64,000 nucleotides of DNA from Algicola sp. (GTDB taxonomy: Bacteria > Bacteroidota > Bacteroidia > Flavobacteriales > Flavobacteriaceae), in NCBI GenBank assembly GCA_018222835.1, contig JAAEZN010000003.1:1472-65471 (forward strand), written 5' to 3'. The notes beneath the pieces were generated by a model. That model worked only from the letters and a program-made list of their open reading frames with translations. It did no database searches and was not told the DNA's origin. This document shows positions 53,192 through 63,322 of the stretch, in pieces (the stretch's first letter is position 1; each line of letters opens with the position of its first letter). Made by a program: the position numbers and the translations under genes.

Positions 53192-54988
53192 TTAGTTGAT
53201 GGCATCCCCGCGCAATCTTCTAAAATTCTTTCGGGCCTGTGGAAAATAGTAACTGTCCTGGTAATTGTAAATAATTTTCTCGTAATGGGTTTTGGCCTTT
53301 TCAGGTTCGTTTAAAATGTTCTCGTAGAGCTCACCTAGGGAAAAATGTGCATCATCTGCCAAAATACCATCTCCGTAAAACTCTACTATTTTTTGAAGGT
53401 TGAACTTAGCGGTTTCGTAGTTCTTTCCTTCCATTAATAGTTCGGCCTGTTTAAGAAGGGCCTCATCTTCAATTTTTTCGCCTTTATGATTTTGTAAAAT
53501 ATCTTCAAGCACTTCAATGGCTTCCTTATTTTTATTTTGATAGGCCAATAGATCTGCTCTTGCATATTTTTTTAACGCGGTCTGGGTGGAATCTTCAAGA
53601 GAATTGTCAGAAATAAGTAGGCTTAATTGCATGGCATCATTGGCAATGAGCTGGGATGTTGAGCTTCGCAAGACCTTTAATTGGGTGAGCGCCCAATCAA
53701 AATCACCTTTGTAAAAGCTGGTCTGTGCCACTTTAAATCGGGCATTTTGTCCTAGTACATCATTTTTAACGCTCTTTTGTACTTGGGTAAATAGAATCAG
53801 GGCTTCATTGAATCTCTGATCAAACACTAAAATATCGCCAAGTGCCAGTTTTACGTAGGCCATTGTCATTCTGCCCATAGGTAGTTCCAAACTTTGTTTG
53901 AGCATGGTAATGGCGGGTTCGGGTTCTTCTTTTTTAAAAGTAAGAAAGTTGGCGTAGGCGATCTGTAGTTGTAAAGTGGTACCTTGATTACCGTATTCCT
54001 CTACTAGAGCATTGAACTTCTTTTCTACGTTTTCCAACACTTTTTTTGTTGGATTTTCCAAAGCGATATCGATTAGGTTGAGTTCCGCATTTAGCTTGGT
54101 TCTGGGATTCTCCGAATTGTCCACGATGTACTGGTAAATGGAAGTGGCGGTTTCAAAATCTTTGTCCTCCAAAGCTATATCGCCCAAGTTCTCCAATCGA
54201 TCAACTGATTGTCCTTCGCTACGTTTGTAAATGGCCTTTTCTTGACCTAAGGCACTATTGTATTGTTTTTGCTGAACAAATAGCCAACTTAATAGTTCGT
54301 TCCATAGAATGTCCGGTGTTTTTTGCGCATTTTGTAACAGGACTTTGCGCAATAGTACATTGTTTTCATCGGACGGGTCTTCCGAAATAAAATCATCGAT
54401 GTTTCTTAGTACGTTTGAGCGGCTTGTCCGTCCTTCCCAAATTAGGTTGAGGTAGGATTGGTACATTTTGGCAATATCGCCTTGCTCTCCATAAATGCGC
54501 GCCAATTGAAAGTCGTAATTAAGGTCGGGCTTTAGCTCCATGGCCTTGGTGTATGCCTGGATGGCATAATCCAACAAAGCGTATTTCTGAAAACGATAGC
54601 CCACACTATAACCAAAATTGGGATTGTCCTCTATTTTGTTGATAGCACTATCGTAATAGGTATTTGCTTTTCCAGCTTCATTTTTTAGGGTGAAATTATA
54701 CCCCAGTTCTATATAAAATGTGGGAAAGGCATGACTATCCTCAATTTTTTTAAGTAAGAATGTCTCAGCTTCATCGTAGCGTTCCAATTGTTGATAACAG
54801 GCTACCAGTCCCTCGGCATAATCGGTGCGCCTTGGGTTGGTTTCTACTAATTTTTCGTAAAACACCACAGCTTTCTCATAATCGCCATCCTGAAAGTATT
54901 GTTTGGCCAAGAAATCTTCTTGGGCCCATCCAATAGCAGAGGATACCATCAATAGGAGAAATAAAAGACGTTGCAATGGCATGTTCAT
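53192..54988 (-). CDS. Secreted tetratricopeptide-repeat protein
   Basis: 598 residues with a signal peptide (MNMPLQRLLFLLLMVSSAIGWAQ). TPR units run through the whole chain, for example YFQDGDYEKAVVFYEKLVETNP, DYAIQAYTKAMELKPDLNYDFQLARIYGEQGD and YETAKFNLQKIVEFYGDGILADDAHFSLGELYENILNEPEKAKTHYEKIIYNYQDSYY. Probably a periplasmic scaffold. Typical of the serS-rsmA neighbourhood in Flavobacteriaceae. Confidence 0.88.
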   Translation of the reverse strand: MNMPLQRLLFLLLMVSSAIGWAQEDFLAKQYFQDGDYEKAVVFYEKLVETNPRRTDYAEGLVACYQQLERYDEAETFLLKKIEDSHAFPTFYIELGYNFTLKNEAGKANTYYDSAINKIEDNPNFGYSVGYRFQKYALLDYAIQAYTKAMELKPDLNYDFQLARIYGEQGDIAKMYQSYLNLIWEGRTSRSNVLRNIDDFISEDPSDENNVLLRKVLLQNAQKTPDILWNELLSWLFVQQKQYNSALGQEKAIYKRSEGQSVDRLENLGDIALEDKDFETATSIYQYIVDNSENPRTKLNAELNLIDIALENPTKKVLENVEKKFNALVEEYGNQGTTLQLQIAYANFLTFKKEEPEPAITMLKQSLELPMGRMTMAYVKLALGDILVFDQRFNEALILFTQVQKSVKNDVLGQNARFKVAQTSFYKGDFDWALTQLKVLRSSTSQLIANDAMQLSLLISDNSLEDSTQTALKKYARADLLAYQNKNKEAIEVLEDILQNHKGEKIEDEALLKQAELLMEGKNYETAKFNLQKIVEFYGDGILADDAHFSLGELYENILNEPEKAKTHYEKIIYNYQDSYYFPQARKNFRRLRGDAIN

Positions 54989-55203
54989 TATTCGTAATCA
55001 ATAAGAGTGTCCTGTCCTTTCGAACCTATTGGAATCTCATTTCAATTTCAAAATCATGAGATTCCTCGTTGCTTAACTCTGCCGGAATGACAATCGTACT
55101 CAAAATTAACACCTTGGATTTTAACCCAGTGTGGTTTATTTCAAATATAACGCAGAAATGTGGGGGATTCTGTTAAGCGAATCCAAATAATTAGTGCAAA
55201 GCC
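54989..55203. other. Intergenic region between serS and TPR gene
   Basis: 215 bp downstream of serS and upstream of the TPR gene (both minus). It contains the repeat element 55014-55090 and otherwise AT-rich sequence with nothing recognisable. Confidence 0.5.
55014..55090. repeat. Diverged palindromic repeat element
   Basis: GGAATCTCAT (55031-55040) and ATGAGATTCC (55056-55065) pair perfectly with a 15-base loop. The outer ends GTCCTTTCGAAC and CGGAATGAC recall the GTCATTTCG/CGAAATGAC tips of the other elements. The core sequence differs, so this is an old or separate subfamily. Confidence 0.75.
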
Positions 55204-56475
55204 TTAATCGATAGTGTCAAATCCACAATACGGGACCAAGACTTCGGGGATTTTTATGCCCTCATCGGTCTGATAGTTCTCCAAGATTCCGGCGAGTACC
55301 CTTGGCAATGCCAGGGAGCTTCCGTTCAAGGTGTGGGCCAATTGGCTTTTTCCATTTTCGTCCTTGTAGCGCAGTTTTAATCGATTGGCCTGGAAGGTCT
55401 CGAAATTGGATACAGAACTAATTTCCAACCAACGGTCTTGTGCCGTGGAGAATACTTCAAAATCGTAGGTTAGCGCAGATGTGAAACCTAAATCACCACC
55501 GCACAAACGTAAAATGCGATAAGGCAGTTTAAGTTCTCGAAGAATATTTTTTACATGTTCCACCATCTCATCCAGCGCTTGGTACGAATTATCGGGGTGC
55601 TCCATTCTCACAATCTCGACTTTGTCGAATTGGTGCAAACGGTTCAAGCCACGAACGTGGGCACCGTAACTCCCGGCTTCGCGACGGAAACAAGGGGTGT
55701 ATCCGGTATATTTTATAGGAAAATCACTTTCTGCTAAAATATCACCTCTGTGCAAATTGGTCACGGGGACTTCTGCTGTTGGAATAAGATAAAGGTCGTC
55801 TGCTTGAACATGGTACATTTGCCCTTCTTTATCGGGCAACTGTCCCGTTCCATATCCGGAATCTTCGTTGACCATGAGCGGAACTTGCATTTCCGTATAT
55901 CCTGCTTCGGTATTTTTGTCCAAGAAATAGGCAATCAAAGCACGTTGTAAACGGGCGCCTTTTCCTTTGTACACAGGAAAACCTGCTCCGGTAATTTTAA
56001 CACCAAGCTCAAAATCTATGATATCGTACTTTTTTGCCAATTCCCAATGTGGAAGTGCTCCTTCGGACAAGGTCGGGACGTCCCCTTCCTTGAAAACCTC
56101 TTCGTTGTCCTCATCGGAATTCCCAGCAGGAACAGATTCATGGGGTACGTTGGGGATCAAATACAGTTGCTGCTGAAGTTCTTCTGCAGCAGTGTTTAAG
56201 TCGTCCCCTAATTTTTTCGATGCTTCTTTGAGTCCAGCGGTTTTTTCTTTTATAACATTGGCTTCTTGTGCTTTTCCTGTTTTAAAAAGCATGCCGATCT
56301 CTTTGGAAAGTTTATTGGATTCGGCCAAGGTCGCATCCAGTTCCGTTTGTATGGAACGTCTTTTTTCATCGAGTCCCAATACCTTCGATAGCATTGGTTC
56401 AGCATCGATGTTTCGCTTTTTTAAAGCGGTAATAATACTTTCCTTGTTTTCCCGGATGTTCTGTATTTGAAGCAT
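55204..56475 (-). CDS. serS: Seryl-tRNA synthetase
   Basis: Class II synthetase charging tRNA-Ser and tRNA-Sec. 423 residues. N-terminal long coiled-coil arm for tRNA binding (about 30-110; DEKRRSIQTELDATLAESNKL), then motif 1, motif 2 (PCFRREAGSYGAHVRGLNRLHQFDKVE) and motif 3 (NGSSLALPRVLAGILENYQ). TAEVPVTN is the TXE loop. ATG 56475. Next gene upstream is HTTM after 50 bp. Confidence 0.96.
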   Translation of the reverse strand: MLQIQNIRENKESIITALKKRNIDAEPMLSKVLGLDEKRRSIQTELDATLAESNKLSKEIGMLFKTGKAQEANVIKEKTAGLKEASKKLGDDLNTAAEELQQQLYLIPNVPHESVPAGNSDEDNEEVFKEGDVPTLSEGALPHWELAKKYDIIDFELGVKITGAGFPVYKGKGARLQRALIAYFLDKNTEAGYTEMQVPLMVNEDSGYGTGQLPDKEGQMYHVQADDLYLIPTAEVPVTNLHRGDILAESDFPIKYTGYTPCFRREAGSYGAHVRGLNRLHQFDKVEIVRMEHPDNSYQALDEMVEHVKNILRELKLPYRILRLCGGDLGFTSALTYDFEVFSTAQDRWLEISSVSNFETFQANRLKLRYKDENGKSQLAHTLNGSSLALPRVLAGILENYQTDEGIKIPEVLVPYCGFDTID

Positions 56476-56525
56476 GGCCTTGTTTTGAGCGGCAAATTTA
56501 ATTTAATCTGAAGAAGTGCCCAACT

Positions 56526-57842
56526 TTATTCCTTTGGAGATGGCAGAATCCAATCGTTATGGGCAAAATGTTTCCATGGAACGTTGGCCAAATCCACTTT
56601 TGGGTCTATAAATTGTTTGTAGCTCCCTTGATTCACTTTAACCTTGTTGTCCACAAACACTTGAATGTCCTCTCCTTTTTTTACATACTCCTTTTTAAGG
56701 TGTTGGGCAAACTGCCAAATAAAATCGGGATAGCAGGCAACCCTGCGACGTTGTTTTTTTGTGAGATACTTATCCAAATCGATTTTGAGGGTATCGTTGG
56801 TTTTTGGATTTACAACCTTATAGGTAATGTTTCCACCGCGACTGCGCAGCATCATGCGCCAGCTTAAGCGATGACCTTCTTCTGTCCAGAGCACATCATC
56901 TTTAAAAAAATGATGCCGAAGAGGCAGCGCTAATTGTACTAGAAAATAAATGCCCAAAACCGATAATATCATGTTTTTGGTTTTTGGTATGATGATTTTG
57001 GCCTCCGTGGCAAATGTTTTGGTTTTTAAAAAGATGTTTCGAATAGTCTGTGGTTCAAAAAAGAAAACGGTAAATGCTAAGGACAGGTATGGGAAAATCC
57101 CAATTTGAAACACGATACTATTGAACAGATGAAAGAAAATGGAAAGCAGAAACGCAATTTTACGGGTTGGTTTCCAAAGGAGGGCGGGTACGATCAAAAG
57201 GTCAAAACTTATTCCGAATATAGCGATGATCTTGTGTATCCATTTTTGTTGAAGAAGTTCTCCTATTATATAATAATCTTTTTTGGAGCTCATCAAAACG
57301 TCTATCATGCTAAAATCCAACCAATCCGCATATAATTTGGCTACAGATGCATAGGTGTAAACAATGAACAGTTGCAGGATTATGGTCCATCGGACCCAGT
57401 TGTACATGGTCTGGGAACGTAAACTCGGATTCAACTTCATATCTAAAGATGTATCCCGGTTTGCTGGTAAGAACGCCATAATATAGGCAAGGAGCATCAA
57501 TAAATAGTAATGGTTGTTGTACGATGATTTTTGCATTAAATACACGCCCGACCAGAGAATTGCGAAGGCCAGCGCACTGAACCGATACTTATAACCCAGG
57601 GCAATCAGTAGTCCTAATGTGCCCATCACTGCAAAGTAAATGTACATGCCATTGCCCGGGAGGGGCTGTAACCATTCAAAACCGATAAAGGAGAAAGTGA
57701 ACTGGGGCTCCACCAAAGTTCGTCTGACCCAGCCAGTTGCTATGGCGCCATAACATTCTGCGCTCACCAATAAGCCGTAGAACACCCGGAATACAACAAG
57801 TTGGGCGTTATCAATTTTTTTAAATAGAAACTGATTGAGCAT
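56526..57842 (-). CDS. HTTM-domain membrane protein (vitamin K-dependent carboxylase-like)
   Basis: 438 residues with about eight membrane segments. The N-terminal segments match the HTTM domain of gamma-glutamyl carboxylase homologues (VFRVFYGLLVSAECY, PLPGNGMYIYFAVMGTLGLLIALGYKYR, YNNHYYLLMLLAYIMAF), followed by a C-terminal extracytoplasmic domain (HRLSWRMMLRSRGGNITYKVV). Function in bacteria unproven; most have lost the eukaryotic carboxylase activity. Its ATG lies directly after the ribF stop. Confidence 0.88.
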   Translation of the reverse strand: MLNQFLFKKIDNAQLVVFRVFYGLLVSAECYGAIATGWVRRTLVEPQFTFSFIGFEWLQPLPGNGMYIYFAVMGTLGLLIALGYKYRFSALAFAILWSGVYLMQKSSYNNHYYLLMLLAYIMAFLPANRDTSLDMKLNPSLRSQTMYNWVRWTIILQLFIVYTYASVAKLYADWLDFSMIDVLMSSKKDYYIIGELLQQKWIHKIIAIFGISFDLLIVPALLWKPTRKIAFLLSIFFHLFNSIVFQIGIFPYLSLAFTVFFFEPQTIRNIFLKTKTFATEAKIIIPKTKNMILSVLGIYFLVQLALPLRHHFFKDDVLWTEEGHRLSWRMMLRSRGGNITYKVVNPKTNDTLKIDLDKYLTKKQRRRVACYPDFIWQFAQHLKKEYVKKGEDIQVFVDNKVKVNQGSYKQFIDPKVDLANVPWKHFAHNDWILPSPKE

Positions 57843-58772
57843 TTATTTGGAAATTAAATCCAAAGAGTGGCTTTTATCCTTCTTTAATTGTTCCTTGAGT
57901 TCTTCAACCGAGTTGAACTTATGTTCATCCCTAATGCGATGAAGCAATTGAACTTGTATTTTTTTATCGTAAAGATTTCCTTCGAACTCAAAAAAATTGA
58001 CTTCTATACTTTTTCGTGAACCATCTACGGTAGGGTTGAACCCAATGTTCATCATGCCATAATATTCTTTGCCTTGAATTTGGCTCTTGACCACGTAGGC
58101 CCCATTTTTGGGAATAAGCTTGTATTCTTCGGCAATATGAAGGTTGGCCGTTGGAAAACCAAAATCCCTGCCCAGTCCTTTGCCTTTGCTTACGGTTCCT
58201 GTGAGCATGTAGGCATAGTTGAGGTAACTGTTGGCCGTTTCCACATCGCCTTCCAAAAGCGCCTTACGTATTTTAGTGGAGCTTACCGATACATCATCGA
58301 TCTCTTGCGCGGGAATTTCCTCTACTTCAAAATCAAAGGTGTTCCCAAAGGAGATCAAATCCTGTATGTTGGCATTTCGATTGCGTCCGAATCTATGGTC
58401 GTACCCAATAATTATTTTTTTTGATTTAATGCTGTTCACAAGAATGTTGCGAACAAAATCAATCGAGGAAAGTCTTGAAAATTGTTTGGTAAAAGGATGT
58501 ATGATCAAATAATCCAGCCCAAGCGTTTCCAATATTTGCTTTTTCTCATCAAGGGTGTTCAGCAGCTTTATGTCCACATCTTTTTGGAGAACCATACGCG
58601 GATGTGGGAAAAAAGTGAGTACTGTGGACTTTAAACCTGTGTTTTTGGCATTGTTTGTGAGGCGTTCCAATATCTTACGGTGGCCTAAATGTACTCCATC
58701 AAAAGTACCGATGGTGACCACTGTCTTGTGTGGAATGTTCTTAAAATCAGAAATGTTGTGGATTGTTTCCAA
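57843..58772 (-). CDS. ribF: Bifunctional riboflavin kinase / FMN adenylyltransferase
   Basis: Makes FMN from riboflavin and then FAD. 309 residues. N-terminal adenylyltransferase domain: VTIGTFDGVHLGHRKIL (HxGH-like, about 19-35) and IIGYDHRFGRNRNANIQDL; C-terminal flavokinase domain (about 190-309): GTVSKGKGLGRDFGFPTANL, GMMNIGFNPTVDGSRKSIEVNFFEF. The start is TTG 58772 (METIHNI-); an ATG is not available. HTTM abuts it. Confidence 0.95.
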   Translation of the reverse strand: METIHNISDFKNIPHKTVVTIGTFDGVHLGHRKILERLTNNAKNTGLKSTVLTFFPHPRMVLQKDVDIKLLNTLDEKKQILETLGLDYLIIHPFTKQFSRLSSIDFVRNILVNSIKSKKIIIGYDHRFGRNRNANIQDLISFGNTFDFEVEEIPAQEIDDVSVSSTKIRKALLEGDVETANSYLNYAYMLTGTVSKGKGLGRDFGFPTANLHIAEEYKLIPKNGAYVVKSQIQGKEYYGMMNIGFNPTVDGSRKSIEVNFFEFEGNLYDKKIQVQLLHRIRDEHKFNSVEELKEQLKKDKSHSLDLISK

Positions 58773-58796
58773 CGTAATAAAGAAATAAAAAAGGCT

Positions 58797-58804
58797 TACA
58801 TTTG
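58797..58804 (+). promoter_or_regulatory. Bacteroidota -7 element of the T9SS metalloprotease gene
   Basis: TACATTTG matches TAnnTTTG exactly, 25 bp before the ATG at 58830, in the 57-bp gap that separates it from the divergent ribF. No -33 TTG at standard spacing. Confidence 0.5.
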
Positions 58805-58829
58805 AAATTATACTATGCCCTAACCGTGT

Positions 58830-61800
58830 ATGAAAGCTAAGTTACATCTTGTTTTCTCAATAACCATATTTTTTAGTTGCTTTTCCATGTATGGACAACA
58901 AAGTTATTGGAAAACTATTCCCAAAAAAGCAAATCTAAAAAGTGCTTCGTTAACCGATATTTCGGACGTAAAACTAGTGTTGACCTTGGATAAAGAAGGT
59001 TTTTCCAAAGAAATGAAACCTTTTCTTGCCGCAAAAAGTGGTCAGCAAGTGGTCCATTTACCAAATAATGATGGAAATATAGTGCCTTTTAAGGTCAAGG
59101 AAACTTCTGTTCTGCACCCAGATTTAGCGAAAAAATATCCAAATATTAAATCCTATACCGGAGTAAGTTCCGATGGTAGGTACAAGGTAAAATTGAGCAA
59201 TTCTCACAAAGGTGTGCAGACCATGGTGGTGGATTTGCAAAATAACAGGACTACGTTTCTGGAGCCTGCTTCCAACGAAACAGATACCTATGTTTTGTAT
59301 GATAAGGAAAATGGGCTTTCATCAAAAATTGCTTTTATCTGCGGAACGGATAAAAACATGTTGGGTTTAGTGAATAAATCACTGGGCCACACAGCAAAGA
59401 CCATTGTTCCTTTGGTAGATGGTCAAGAACTCCGAAAATATAGAATTGCAGTTTCGGCTTCTGGGGAATATACCCAAGAAATGGGAGGTACTATTGCCGA
59501 TGCACTCGCAGGCATCAATGCGACATTAACCCGGGTGAACGAAGTGTTCGAAACAGATTTAGGAGTAACATTGGAACTGATTCCAAATAATGATCAAATT
59601 ATTTATACCAATGCAAGTACAGACCCTTATAGTGACTCCTTAAACTCCCAAGTACAGTCAACGATAACTTCTGTTATCGGTGAGGGCAACTACGATGTAG
59701 GCCACCTTTTTCATAAAGTAGGAGAAGGAGAGGATAATGGAAATGCAGGGTTTATTGGTGCAGTTTGTGCGGATAATAAGAAGGGAAGTGCCTTTTCGGC
59801 AGCAAACGTACCTCAAGGCGATGTGTTCGATTTGGATTACGTGGCACACGAACTTGGGCATCAATTTGGAGCAAACCATACATGGTCTTTCGAGTCCGAG
59901 GGTACAGGGGTGCAAGCAGAACCAGGTAGTGGAACTTCTATTATGGGGTATGCCGGGATAGTTGGGGCGAACAATGTTGCCCCAAATGGAGATGATTATT
60001 TCCATTACAATAGTATTCTTCAAATTTCCACCTATTTGGAAACCACCACCTGTGCCCAGACCACAGCTTTGGTAAATTCACCGCCAGTTCTTAGCCCAGT
60101 GGATGACTTTACCATTCCTAAAGGAACAGCATTTGTTTTGGAGGGTATGGCCACTGATCCCGATTTAGGAGATGTACTTACTTATACTTGGGAGCAGATA
60201 AACGATGGACTTGTGACCGTGAACTCATTTGGCCCTACCAATCCTAGTGGGGCAAATTTTAGGTCGATGCCACCAAGTAACGAACCACGGAGATATTTTC
60301 CCAGGTTATCCGAAGTGGCCCAAGGCAATTTGACCCAGACCAATCCAACCATTAACAATACTTGGGAAACAGTGTCCGAGATTGAAAGGACCCTGAGCTT
60401 TGCATTTACAGTTCGGGATAATGCGATAGGAGGAGGGCAGGTCGTTTCAGACATTCTTGATGTAAATGTAATCAAAGCGGCAGGACCATTTAGAATAACC
60501 TCTCAAGAGAGTAGCCAAACTTATCTGGCCGGTTCCATTCAGGAAATAACATGGGATGTAGCCAACACCGACGTGGCACCTGTAAACGCACAAACCGTAG
60601 ATGTTTTCCTTTCTTTGGACGGGGGTCTTACCTTCCCGATCACACTTTTGGAAAACACACTCAATGATGGTTCCGAAAAAGTACTTCTCCCAGGAGATGT
60701 CTCTACAACGGCACGTATTATGGTAAAGGCCAGTGATAATATTTTCTTTGCGGTGAACAGTTCCAATTTTACCATTGAAGCGACTGAAGTAGTGTTGAGT
60801 TTTGAGAAACTGGATTTTGAAGTTTGTCAGCCAGATGATATTGTTGTCCCTTTTGTATATGAGACCTTTGGTGGGTTTAATGAAAACTCCACCTTTTCTG
60901 CCGATGTGCCAGCAGGATTGTCCGCTAATTTTTCTCCCGTGGGTGCAAGTGCAAACAACACTGCGGTAGATTTAACCTTGTCCAATACCAATGGAATTGC
61001 CTCGGGAGTGTACGATATTACGGTTACCGCCACTTCGGCCTCGGTGACAAAAAGTGTGGTCTTCTCACTTCAGGTTCAAGATGGTACTTTTTCGGATGTA
61101 ACCTTGCTTGCGCCCACAAATGGAGAAGTAGGAGTTTCTTTGGATGCTGAACTTAATTGGGAAGAGAACCCTTTGTATTCGAGTTATGACGTAGAGATTG
61201 CAACGGATGCCGGCTTCTTGAATATTATTGAATCTGCAACGATTCCATTTTCAAAATACAAAGTATCATCCGGGTTAGTTGCCGAAACGCAATATTTTTG
61301 GAGAGTAAGGCCAAGCAATGGATGTGCAAGTGGTGCTTTTGGAACAGCATTCAGTTTTATTACAACTCAAGTAGATTGTAAAAATAGGGAGTCCACTAAC
61401 CTGCCTATTTCTATATCATCTGGCGTTGCCACCACCATATCAACATCGGTTCTTTTTCTGGAAGATTTACCTATATCGGATGTGAACGTGAACTTGGAAT
61501 TGGATCATACTTATTTGGAAGATTTGATCATTACGCTGATTTCTCCCGAAGGAACCGAAGTCACCCTGATTTCCAACACGTGCGGATCACTAAATAACCT
61601 CAATGCAGTTTTTGATGATGAAGGAACCCCGATCTATTGCTCCACAAATACGGATCCAGCCATTTCTGGAACAGTAACGCCCTTGGGGTCGTTGGCTTCC
61701 TTAAAGGGAGAATCAATTTTGGGGGAATGGATATTGGAAATAACGGACACTGCTTCGGGTGATGGAGGGTCTCTTATCGGTTTTTCGTTGGATGTTTGTA

Positions 61801-62633
61801 TTGAGGGCGCGTACAGGCCGGATGAAGATGAAGATGGTGTTTTTGATGATGGAGATGATCTTTGTTTGGGTACTCCAAAAGGTGTGGAGGTAGATACCGA
61901 CGGCTGTGCAATTTATAGGTTTGCAGCGAATAATTTTGAAGTTGAATTGGAAAGTGAAACTTGTAGGGCAAATAATGATGGGGCCATCACAATAACACCT
62001 TTTGACACCTCGATATCCTACACAGCGGAATTAGGGGGTGCCGCAGGAACCATGTCTGTTGATTTTACCGACGGACAAACATTCAACAATTTGGCAGCCG
62101 GGGAATACTCACTCTGCATAACCGGTACAAATGGACTGATCAATTACGAAGAGACTTGCTACAATTTGGTGATTACCCAGCCGGATATTCTGGATGTCGA
62201 TGCATTGATAAATTCTGGAATGGTAACTGTAGAATTGAGAGGTTCTACATTTTATAACGTGGAGTTAAATGGATTGGTGTCGCAAACCGAGGATTCTAAA
62301 ATTCAGCTTCCATTAAAAGATGGAAACAATGTGTTAAAGGTAAGTTCCAATTTACCATGCCAAGGCATTGTGGAGAAAAACTTATTCTATTCATCTCGAC
62401 CAATACTATCTCCAAACCCGGTAGAGGCAGTAACGGAAGTTTATCTTGGGGGCTACGAGGGAGAGTTGGGAATCAAAATATTTACATCTAACGGTAGATT
62501 GGTGCAGACCGAGCGTAGGATTGTTTTTGGGGAAAACCTACAACTGGATTTATCCAATCTTGCGAAAGGAATTTACTATTTGGGACTTGAAAAAGAAGGG
62601 ATGAACGAAATGTTTAAATTTATAAAAAGATGA
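58830..62633 (+). CDS. Large secreted reprolysin-like metalloprotease with T9SS sorting domain
   Basis: 1267 residues. Signal peptide (1-23), a propeptide-like region (about 24-200), zinc peptidase (about 205-410) with HELGHQFGANH at 340-350 (zinc ligands H340, H344, H350; catalytic E341) and a Met-turn in TSIMGYAG. Then Ig/cadherin/FnIII-like modules (about 415-850), a proprotein-convertase P domain (about 850-990), a calcium-binding DEDEDGVFDDGDDLC repeat (about 995-1025) and a C-terminal type-A T9SS domain beginning LSPNP. Secreted across the outer membrane, surface-attached. Coupled (ATGA overlap) to the lipoprotein gene. Confidence 0.93.
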   Translation: MKAKLHLVFSITIFFSCFSMYGQQSYWKTIPKKANLKSASLTDISDVKLVLTLDKEGFSKEMKPFLAAKSGQQVVHLPNNDGNIVPFKVKETSVLHPDLAKKYPNIKSYTGVSSDGRYKVKLSNSHKGVQTMVVDLQNNRTTFLEPASNETDTYVLYDKENGLSSKIAFICGTDKNMLGLVNKSLGHTAKTIVPLVDGQELRKYRIAVSASGEYTQEMGGTIADALAGINATLTRVNEVFETDLGVTLELIPNNDQIIYTNASTDPYSDSLNSQVQSTITSVIGEGNYDVGHLFHKVGEGEDNGNAGFIGAVCADNKKGSAFSAANVPQGDVFDLDYVAHELGHQFGANHTWSFESEGTGVQAEPGSGTSIMGYAGIVGANNVAPNGDDYFHYNSILQISTYLETTTCAQTTALVNSPPVLSPVDDFTIPKGTAFVLEGMATDPDLGDVLTYTWEQINDGLVTVNSFGPTNPSGANFRSMPPSNEPRRYFPRLSEVAQGNLTQTNPTINNTWETVSEIERTLSFAFTVRDNAIGGGQVVSDILDVNVIKAAGPFRITSQESSQTYLAGSIQEITWDVANTDVAPVNAQTVDVFLSLDGGLTFPITLLENTLNDGSEKVLLPGDVSTTARIMVKASDNIFFAVNSSNFTIEATEVVLSFEKLDFEVCQPDDIVVPFVYETFGGFNENSTFSADVPAGLSANFSPVGASANNTAVDLTLSNTNGIASGVYDITVTATSASVTKSVVFSLQVQDGTFSDVTLLAPTNGEVGVSLDAELNWEENPLYSSYDVEIATDAGFLNIIESATIPFSKYKVSSGLVAETQYFWRVRPSNGCASGAFGTAFSFITTQVDCKNRESTNLPISISSGVATTISTSVLFLEDLPISDVNVNLELDHTYLEDLIITLISPEGTEVTLISNTCGSLNNLNAVFDDEGTPIYCSTNTDPAISGTVTPLGSLASLKGESILGEWILEITDTASGDGGSLIGFSLDVCIEGAYRPDEDEDGVFDDGDDLCLGTPKGVEVDTDGCAIYRFAANNFEVELESETCRANNDGAITITPFDTSISYTAELGGAAGTMSVDFTDGQTFNNLAAGEYSLCITGTNGLINYEETCYNLVITQPDILDVDALINSGMVTVELRGSTFYNVELNGLVSQTEDSKIQLPLKDGNNVLKVSSNLPCQGIVEKNLFYSSRPILSPNPVEAVTEVYLGGYEGELGIKIFTSNGRLVQTERRIVFGENLQLDLSNLAKGIYYLGLEKEGMNEMFKFIKR

Positions 62634-63316
62634 TTCGGAACTTAATTGGACTTTTTGTTTTGACTGTTATGGTTTCATGTGGGGGAGATGATGGTCCGCC
62701 ACCAGCTCCAGAAGGTGCAGCTTTAGTTTTTCCCGAAGAAAACTCTGAGTGTACCACCGGGACCGAAATCAACCAAACATCTACGCAGGTTACTTTTAGA
62801 TGGACGGCTTCCAACAATACGGACCGCTATACTTTAACCGTAGTGAACCTGGAAACCAATGTTCCCCAAAACTTATCGACTGTTTCTACTTCGGCCAGCC
62901 TTACTTTATCCAAAGGAACTCCCTATTCATGGTCGGTTACTTCGCAGAATTTATCCTCCGACCAAGTAGCTACTAGTAAAACCTGGTTGTTTTACAATGC
63001 AGGGGCGCAAATCACTTATGCCCCGTTTCCAGTACAAATAGTGCATCCGCTCTCAGGCTCTACCGTGCTCAGGAATTTGGCCAACGAAATATTATTGGAA
63101 TGGTCCGGCGCAGATGTGGACAACGATATAGATTCTTTTGAGGTGTTTTTGTCCACTACAAATCCTCCAACAACTTCGGTAGGCATTACCAGTGCAACAA
63201 ACATGGAGCTCGCTGTGGGTGTAGAATCCGGAACAGTTTACTATTGGAGGGTTATTACAAAGGATCTTGAGGGGAATACCTCGGACTCTGGGGTGTTTGA
63301 TTTTAAAACCCTCTGA
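62630..63316 (+). CDS. FnIII-like surface lipoprotein
   Basis: 228 residues. Lipobox in VMVSCGGDDG (Cys17) with a CGGDD stretch typical of surface-exported Bacteroidota lipoproteins. Two FnIII-like domains: YTLTVVNLETN to about 120 and FPVQIVHPLSGSTVLRN to the end, the latter ending in YYWRVITKDLEGNTSDSG. No catalytic motif, so an adhesive or protease partner role is likely. The ATG overlaps the protease stop by 4 bp. Confidence 0.85.
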   Translation: MIRNLIGLFVLTVMVSCGGDDGPPPAPEGAALVFPEENSECTTGTEINQTSTQVTFRWTASNNTDRYTLTVVNLETNVPQNLSTVSTSASLTLSKGTPYSWSVTSQNLSSDQVATSKTWLFYNAGAQITYAPFPVQIVHPLSGSTVLRNLANEILLEWSGADVDNDIDSFEVFLSTTNPPTTSVGITSATNMELAVGVESGTVYYWRVITKDLEGNTSDSGVFDFKTL

Positions 63317-63322
63317 TTCTTA

